Source of the DNA: DASPSR01 sp035516175
GTDB lineage: Bacteria; Nitrospirota; UBA9217
Reading direction: 5' to 3'
NCBI GenBank assembly: GCA_035516175.1
Contig: DATJAO010000029.1
Span: forward strand, 1-29,346
Length of the DNA stretch: 29,346 nt
Shown here one piece after another: positions 24,549 to 29,346 of the stretch. The notes beneath the pieces were generated by a model, which was not told the DNA's origin, ran no database searches, and saw only the letters and a program-made list of their open reading frames with translations. Both the position numbers and the translations under genes were made by a program. Every line of letters starts with the position of its first letter. The stretch's first letter is position 1.

Positions 24549-26482
24549 CAGATCAGCGACTTGTACCGCTCAATGATCAAATCCTGGACCATCGAAACCA
24601 GCTGAAACGCTTCCTTGATCGACCGCTTCTCAAGATGGCTCAACCGGTTCGGGTTGATGAAGTTGTCCGGCGTCTGGCCCGAGCTAATCTGCGCGTACTG
24701 GTGATGGATCCGTAGGAGCGTGATGAACTCGAAGGCCTGCTCAATGTCATCTCCGTATTCCGTCACGGTCGTATGCTTGTCGCGCAGCGTCTCGAGCCGT
24801 TCGAGGGTCGAGGTCTCGCGGATCCCCTTCTCGAGCGCGAAAAGGCGAATGATATCTACGAGCGGCGCAATGCCCTTGACCTTGAGGTTGAGTTCGTCCT
24901 TGTGCTCCCCGCTTTTTTCGACTACGAAGGACTTGAAAAAACCGATCGGCGGCGTGTTCCTGATCGCCATGTTCGCAAGGTAGCCGAGAAACACCTTCTC
25001 GTCCTTGAGGATCTCGATGAGATGGTCTCGCAGCTTGTCCGCGAGTCCGGAATCGCCGCACATGGGCCTGAAGTCGAAGAACGCCACGGAGTTCATAACG
25101 GCGTCCGCGGTTGGCGTATTCACCCAGGAGGAGAAGTATTTCTTCCAAGCCTTAAGCGGCTGGCACCACGTGGGGTTGCTCGCCATGTAATTGGCAGGGC
25201 ATATCGGAAACCCGCACCGGATAAGGTCGTCCCGCACGAACTCGGCGAATACCGAAAAGTATTTTTTCGCCGCATCTGCCTCCGCGTCCGTGGCCGGATC
25301 GTTATAAATAAGGGCGTTATCCTGGTCCGTCTTGAAGGTCTGCTCCTTGCGGCCCTCGCTTCCGAACACGATCCAGCAGTACGGCACCGGCGGCCGGCCG
25401 AACTTCCGCTCGGCGAATTCCATGATCTTCCGCACCAGCCGATCATTTATCTCGGTGATTACCTTGGTGATGTTGCTTGCTTTGGCTCCCTCCTTGAGGA
25501 GGAGCCCGACGATCCCGTTGATTTTTTTCGAGACGGGGATGAGCCCCTCGATGGTCTGCTGGCTCTCGATGTCCTTCGTGAGCGAAAGCGGCGAAGTGCC
25601 CTGTAGCATCATGAGATCGTGGTTCGTGATTACGCCCGCGAGCTTTCCGTCCTTGATCACGAGAACATGGTGGATGTTGTATTTGAGCATCCTAAGCACG
25701 GCCTCGAAGCAGTAGTCGCGGGCGTCCACCCGTATGAGCGACGTGGTCATGATATCCTTGATCGATTCCTGCACGTCCCTCCCCTTCGCGACCACTTTTT
25801 CACGCAGGTCGCGGTCCGTTACGATACCCGCCGGGAGGTTGTTCCTATTCATGATGATGAGTGAGCTGATCCGGTTCTCGGACATGATCTGCGCCGCCTC
25901 GCGAATCGTCGTCTCTTCCTGGACGGAGACAACCTCTTTTATCGCCATATCTTCCACGCGCGTCGTGAACAAGAGTCGGTCGCTCCCGCCGTAGAACATG
26001 CTCTTGTCCTGCATCTCTCGATAGGTCCGGTCTATGTACTTGGTGATGTGCGACTTCAGGAAGTATTCGGTGAAAGAAAGGTTCGAGTCGAGGAGCTGCA
26101 GGAGCATCTCTTTCCCGAGGAGGTAGCAAAGCGTGTCATCGACGGCCGTGATGTTCGACCGTACGCGGTCTTTGCCCACGAGCGACAGGAATCCGAAGGT
26201 ATCGCCTTCGCCGCGGTAGTCGATAACCACCTCGCCGCCGTCCTCGGACACCATAGAGACCTTCACCCCGCCCTTCTTGATGATCCTTAGTGCATCGCTC
26301 GGGGGGCCGTCCTGTTCCAGGATGACCATGTCCTTAGGATAGAACTCCATGGAGAGGTTCCTGGCAATGGCCAGCAAGTCCGCCTCTTCGAGGAACTGGA
26401 ACGGGGGGACCTTTTTCAAAAAGGCCACTACATCCTCTAGAATCATATTGCTTGCGTTGCCGGGCTTTATTGCGGACCTCAT
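24545..26482 (-). CDS. cNMP-binding/CBS/DUF294 nucleotidyltransferase-like signalling protein
   Basis: This 645-residue cytosolic protein has four parts. A cyclic-nucleotide-binding domain comes first (about 15-140: MVILEQDGPPSDALRIIKKG, DTFGFLSLVG). Two CBS repeats follow (about 175-295: TTIREAAQIMSENRISSLII, GIVTDRDLREKV, VITNHDLMML). The DUF294 nucleotidyltransferase-like domain has FGSEGRKEQTFKTDQDNALI (metal-type DQD at 386-388). A DUF294 C-terminal domain ends the protein. The protein is related to GlnD-type nucleotidyltransferases and probably senses a nucleotide signal. The ATG at 26482 lacks a good ribosome site; the next ATG, 26446, is an alternative. It heads the acetate block. Confidence 0.9.
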   Translation of the reverse strand: MRSAIKPGNASNMILEDVVAFLKKVPPFQFLEEADLLAIARNLSMEFYPKDMVILEQDGPPSDALRIIKKGGVKVSMVSEDGGEVVIDYRGEGDTFGFLSLVGKDRVRSNITAVDDTLCYLLGKEMLLQLLDSNLSFTEYFLKSHITKYIDRTYREMQDKSMFYGGSDRLLFTTRVEDMAIKEVVSVQEETTIREAAQIMSENRISSLIIMNRNNLPAGIVTDRDLREKVVAKGRDVQESIKDIMTTSLIRVDARDYCFEAVLRMLKYNIHHVLVIKDGKLAGVITNHDLMMLQGTSPLSLTKDIESQQTIEGLIPVSKKINGIVGLLLKEGAKASNITKVITEINDRLVRKIMEFAERKFGRPPVPYCWIVFGSEGRKEQTFKTDQDNALIYNDPATDAEADAAKKYFSVFAEFVRDDLIRCGFPICPANYMASNPTWCQPLKAWKKYFSSWVNTPTADAVMNSVAFFDFRPMCGDSGLADKLRDHLIEILKDEKVFLGYLANMAIRNTPPIGFFKSFVVEKSGEHKDELNLKVKGIAPLVDIIRLFALEKGIRETSTLERLETLRDKHTTVTEYGDDIEQAFEFITLLRIHHQYAQISSGQTPDNFINPNRLSHLEKRSIKEAFQLVSMVQDLIIERYKSLIW

Positions 26483-26494
26483 GCCTCAAAAATA

Positions 26495-26510
26495 AGCAAA
26501 TTGAATACCA
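26495..26510 (-). promoter_or_regulatory. Candidate sigma54 promoter of the acetate block
   Basis: On the minus strand TGGTATTCAATTTGCT has GG and GC ten bases apart and a full TTGCT, matching the sigma54 -24/-12 pattern (TGGCAC-N5-TTGCW) apart from the CAC part. Transcription would begin around 26485, so it fits best if translation starts at 26446. No activator site or enhancer-binding protein is visible. Confidence 0.35.
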
Positions 26511-26947
26511 CTTTTCGGTTGTACAGGAACATCAACCACACTTGGAATGGCAATGAGATTATTTTGTGTTCATCCCCACAGGGGCAGCCTTGTGCAGATC
26601 GGTAAAAATCATGCGTAACGCGACATGGTCCCATATATAACCATCATGAAATCAATATGTTTCTATTACGCTGTGCATTTTAGAATAAGGAGGGAGCATG
26701 AAGATGGAACGGATAATAAAATTGTAATTTATAGAAGATTACATATTTAAAATGGGTAGTCACAAAAAATTTTCCATTTGATCTCATGAATCATATTCCA
26801 TATAATTGACTTTTCCAATCTTAATGTAACGAAAAGTAATTTTTACAAGGGGCCAGCAGATACGAAAAGTAACTATATGTTGTATACACATTTTTCAATG
26901 AAAGTTGCAGAAAAAAGTTTTTTAGCATCCCGCGACGAAAACCTAGT
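26511..26947. other. AT-rich divergent/intergenic region
   Basis: About 440 bases between the DUF294 gene and the 3' end of the flavoprotein gene, richer in A+T than its surroundings. The only frame with a strong ribosome site (AAGGAGGGAGC) is MKMERIIKL (26698-26727, plus), nine codons. It may hold control sites for the acetate block, but I see no clear operator. Confidence 0.4.
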
Positions 26948-28126
26948 TCACGCATACTGCCCAGCCGCGTATCCCGATGCCCAGGCCCAGTGGAGGTTGT
27001 ATCCACCGAGCTCACCTGTCACGTCGATGACTTCGCCGATGAAATAAAGGCCGGACACATTCTTCGCTTCCATGGTCTTTGACGAGAGTTCATCTGTATC
27101 CACGCCACCTGCGGTCACCTCTGCGGTCCCGTATCCCTCGGTCCCTTTTGGAATGATCTCCCATGCATGAATCGCGTTTGCGATCTGACTCAGTTCTTTG
27201 TCTGAAGTTTGATTGAGTGGTTTTGCAGTCATCATGGTATCGCACCAGACCTGCGCGAAGCGCTTCGGGAAATATCCGGCAAGCAGGTTGCACATCTCCA
27301 TTTTGCTTTGACGCTGGGAAAAGAACACACCGAGGATATCCGTTTCAGGGAGGAGGTCGATTTTGAGCAATGCTCCGGGCTTCCAGAAGAGCGAGATCTG
27401 GAGAGCAGCTGGTCCGCTCAGTCCAATATGCGTGAACAGAATGCTCCCGCGGAACCTTTTTAAGCCGCTAGAAACAGTCGCGTCAAGAGATATGCCTGCC
27501 AGTTTCCGAAAGACCTCTTGGTCCTGGCTAGAAAAGATGAAGGGAACAAGCGCAGGCCTGAGCTGCGTGACCTTGAGTCCGAACTGACGGGCCATGTCAT
27601 AGCCGAAGCCGCTCGCGCCGATGTTGGGGTACGAAAGCCCTCCGGTGGCGATGACCAGAGAATCCGAACGAAAGACCCCCTGGTTCGTCGTAACGGTGAA
27701 ATGTTTTTCCTTCCGAATATCTGCCGCGCTGCATTTGAGTCGCATCTCCACGCCCGCCTTCTCGCGCTCCTTTTCAAGCATGTTGATGATATCACGGGAA
27801 CTCTTGATGCAGAATATCTGGCCTGCCTCTTTTTCATAATATGCGATACGGTGCTTCTCGACAAGAGCAAGCATCGTGCGGGGTGTGAAGCGGGCCAGGG
27901 CAGATTTGCAAAAATGGGGGTTACGGGAAAGGTAGTGGCCGGAGGTTACGTTCAGGTTCGTGAAATTACTTCGTCCTCCGCCGGAGATGCGGATCTTTGG
28001 ACCGGTCCGCTCCCCATGGTCCAACACCAGCACCGAGCGGCCACGCTTCCCGCATTCAACGGCGCACAAGAGACCTGAAGCGCCTGCGCCGATGATTATA
28101 ACGTCTTTTTTAGTATCGCTTGTCAT
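26948..28126 (-). CDS. HI0933/YhiN family NAD(P)/FAD-dependent oxidoreductase
   Basis: This 392-residue flavoprotein has an N-terminal FAD site (DVIIIGAGASGLLCAVECGK), then GPKIRISGGGRSNFTNLNV, IATGGLSYPNIGASGFGYDM, FTHIGLSGPAALQIS and the C-terminal YFIGEVIDVTGELGGYNLHW, all signatures of the HI0933 (YhiN) family, whose substrate is not established. The start is the ATG at 28126, with GAGG six bases ahead. Earlier in-frame codons (TTG 28147, ATG 28138) have weaker sites. Upstream on the same strand is a small cytochrome, but no clear partnership is known. Confidence 0.9.
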   Translation of the reverse strand: MTSDTKKDVIIIGAGASGLLCAVECGKRGRSVLVLDHGERTGPKIRISGGGRSNFTNLNVTSGHYLSRNPHFCKSALARFTPRTMLALVEKHRIAYYEKEAGQIFCIKSSRDIINMLEKEREKAGVEMRLKCSAADIRKEKHFTVTTNQGVFRSDSLVIATGGLSYPNIGASGFGYDMARQFGLKVTQLRPALVPFIFSSQDQEVFRKLAGISLDATVSSGLKRFRGSILFTHIGLSGPAALQISLFWKPGALLKIDLLPETDILGVFFSQRQSKMEMCNLLAGYFPKRFAQVWCDTMMTAKPLNQTSDKELSQIANAIHAWEIIPKGTEGYGTAEVTAGGVDTDELSSKTMEAKNVSGLYFIGEVIDVTGELGGYNLHWAWASGYAAGQYA

Positions 28127-28269
28127 GCCGGGCCTCATTTCATTCAATCCGACTCATTATCTGTTTTCTGCAGAATACGGCAAGTCCACTACTAAGTGAT
28201 TTAGTGGCACATTCGACAAGATGTCGTCGGGGATGGGCGGTATGTCTCCTGGTCGCGGCATTTTCATAC

Positions 28270-28494
28270 CTACTTTAGTTTATGGCAGGTCAGACATTGC
28301 TCTTTCGGCGGATGATTCCGCTTCAGGGGAGCCTGTTTTCCCGGGGAATGGCACTCCGCACAGGCAGCGTTCGTCGTCACGTTCCTATGCAGATCATCAG
28401 ACGGGATCAACGGCGCTTTCTTGCTCGAATAGAGAAAGAAGAGAAAGAGAAGTACGGCCAAGGCGAAGGCGATGAACGTCAATGTATTTTTCAT
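28270..28494 (-). CDS. Small membrane-anchored di-heme cytochrome c
   Basis: This 74-residue protein begins MKNTLTFIAFALAVLLFLFF, a signal anchor, and carries two heme c motifs, CAECH and CLTCH, in its periplasmic part (NVTTNAACAECHSPGK, PKEQCLTCHKLK). The size and pattern resemble small NapB/NrfH-like or multiheme electron-carrier fragments, but it is too short to place. The ATG is preceded by AGGGGAAAATTACT; an upstream TTG is less likely. Its gene lies just upstream of the flavoprotein gene on the same strand. Confidence 0.85.
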   Translation of the reverse strand: MKNTLTFIAFALAVLLFLFFLYSSKKAPLIPSDDLHRNVTTNAACAECHSPGKQAPLKRNHPPKEQCLTCHKLK

Positions 28495-28991
28495 AGTAAT
28501 TTTCCCCTGCTTCAAAATTCAAGATTTAAAACCCGATGCTCATAATTTAACGATGATGGTTTATTTTGCATATTGAATTATTTGACAATTATTTTTTGCT
28601 CCTCATAAGTTGTCCCGTAGAGCCCTCAGCCGGTATCACCGATCTCATCATCGATGAACGCTATCACGCATTGGTCGGAAGGCGACTGGCCGGTCTTCTT
28701 TTTGCGTGTGCTGATTCGAAAAGGCAGCCTTGTGTGGTTACCCATTATTCGGGCGTCTACACGGGGCCGCGTTTGCAACAACTTTATTTAGAATATCATT
28801 GATTTTTTTTAAAAACAAGGGGTATTGAGGGCGCCTAGGTCGGCCGAGGCATAGCTAAGAATGCCCACTCGGATGATCTGCGTGAAAACATAAAAGACAC
28901 GATGTTTTGGATAGGTTCGTTCCAATACTTCTGTATGGCAATTTCCTGCTAAATAAAGCGGTAAATCTCTACGATGGTCTTATCCAGATAT
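28495..28991. other. Gene-free stretch upstream of the small cytochrome
   Basis: I see no gene on either strand with a ribosome site or known motifs. It includes the promoter region of the small cytochrome. The 78-codon plus-strand frame at 28566 shows no family features and is treated as chance. Confidence 0.4.
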
Positions 28992-29346
28992 TCAGGTACA
29001 CTACCTGAGGTCATCTCGATAAGTTGATGCCTTCATTTTATGGGATGAAACCACTAAGCATAAACCGTTCCTCAGGCTATGGCCAACTATTCCACAAGGC
29101 CATAACGTCACTCGAACAGTGCTAGTGACGATTCGCATGCCGGGGTCTCACCGGCCCGGGCGGTATGGTCACAAGCCGCGACCTATCCCTGTCAGGGGCA
29201 AGTGTCGGCGAGGATCGGGAAGCTCCCGACCGTCCGTGTGCTGCAAGCACTGCTTTGTCTTTCCGAGATGCCGCTGCCCACTGGCTCCACACATGCCTGC
29301 CGCGATTCCTTGCAGGTAGCGGCAGGGTGCCATGAAGCTGGCTCGG
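28992..29346. repeat. Run of inverted repeats at the window's right end
   Basis: At least five strong dyads lie in 355 bases: TCAGGTA-CAC-TACCTGA (28992-29008), TATGGCC-N13-GGCCATA (29078-29104), CGTCACT-N11-AGTGACG (29106-29130), TCGGGA-AGC-TCCCGA (29215-29229) and CCTGCCGC-N15-GCGGCAGG (29296-29326). Shorter ones are GTGCT-GCA-AGCAC (29238-29250) and CCCT-GTC-AGGG (29187-29197). No protein or tRNA/rRNA is recognised. It may be a structured RNA, an intron or insertion-element end, or a long leader continuing past the edge. Confidence 0.5.

Noticed and set aside
26698..26727. Nine-codon frame MKMERIIKL with AAGGAGG
   Set aside because: Too short to support as a gene, with no regulated gene downstream on that strand and no attenuator hairpin seen.
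29119..29319. Arg-rich plus-strand frame at the right edge
   Set aside because: High G+C makes long chance frames likely, and it overlaps several hairpins and has no ribosome site.
29319..29346. Resemblance of GGCAGGGTGCCA to the RNase P RNA core
   Set aside because: The conserved GAGGAAAGTCC block expected just before it is absent.

Overview
The window suggests a free-living Gram-negative bacterium with anaerobic or microaerophilic metabolism. It carries lipoproteins, exported c-type cytochromes, a di-heme peroxidase, a formate dehydrogenase maturation factor (FdhE) and an acetate uptake/activation operon. Two genes carry in-frame UGA codons exactly where a catalytic cysteine is expected, which points to selenocysteine use. 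Nitrospirota or Desulfobacterota would fit, but no phylogenetic marker was tested and this is only an impression.

Layout. 1-1650 (minus): three tandem secreted spore-coat-U/Csu-type pilin-like proteins, the leftmost cut by the window edge, with an AT-rich upstream region holding a cluster of small dyads. 2061-4082 (minus): a type IIA topoisomerase B subunit with a clear terminator and a TTG start. 4597-5636 (plus): an O-methyltransferase-like gene behind a good sigma70-type promoter. 5752-6860 (minus): a methionine sulfoxide reductase pair in which msrA has UGA for its catalytic Cys, with a SECIS-like hairpin just downstream, and msrB is a decayed pseudogene. 6861-9000: a low-density, decaying region with two small ORFs, a long inverted repeat with a G-rich loop, and a metallo-beta-lactamase-fold pseudogene. 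9224-13537: small genes including an NTF2-like exported protein, an LPP20-type lipoprotein, a Cys-rich-repeat protein, a nitroreductase, an OsmC-like protein and an ACT-domain protein. 14014-17254: a frameshifted TRL-like lipoprotein, rtcA, a zinc-finger thioredoxin, an unrecognised ORF and fdhE. 17400-19284 (minus): a DsbA-like thioredoxin-fold protein with UGA in place of the first active-site Cys (UPHC), followed by a di-heme cytochrome c peroxidase. 19557-26482 (minus): the acetate block DUF294/CBS/cNMP protein, DEDDh exonuclease, DUF485 protein, acetate/solute symporter and acetyl-CoA synthetase. 26948-28494 (minus): a HI0933-family flavoprotein and a small di-heme cytochrome. 28500-29346 has no convincing gene but a run of hairpins.

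The main result is the pair of probable selenoproteins. Both are thiol oxidoreductases, both carry N-terminal export-type signals (weaker for MsrA), and both show a UGA at the catalytic position, an open frame on both sides and a hairpin at bacterial SECIS spacing. Standard gene calling would split each of them in two. The acetate block is a coherent uptake-plus-activation unit with a signalling-type regulator and an exonuclease upstream.
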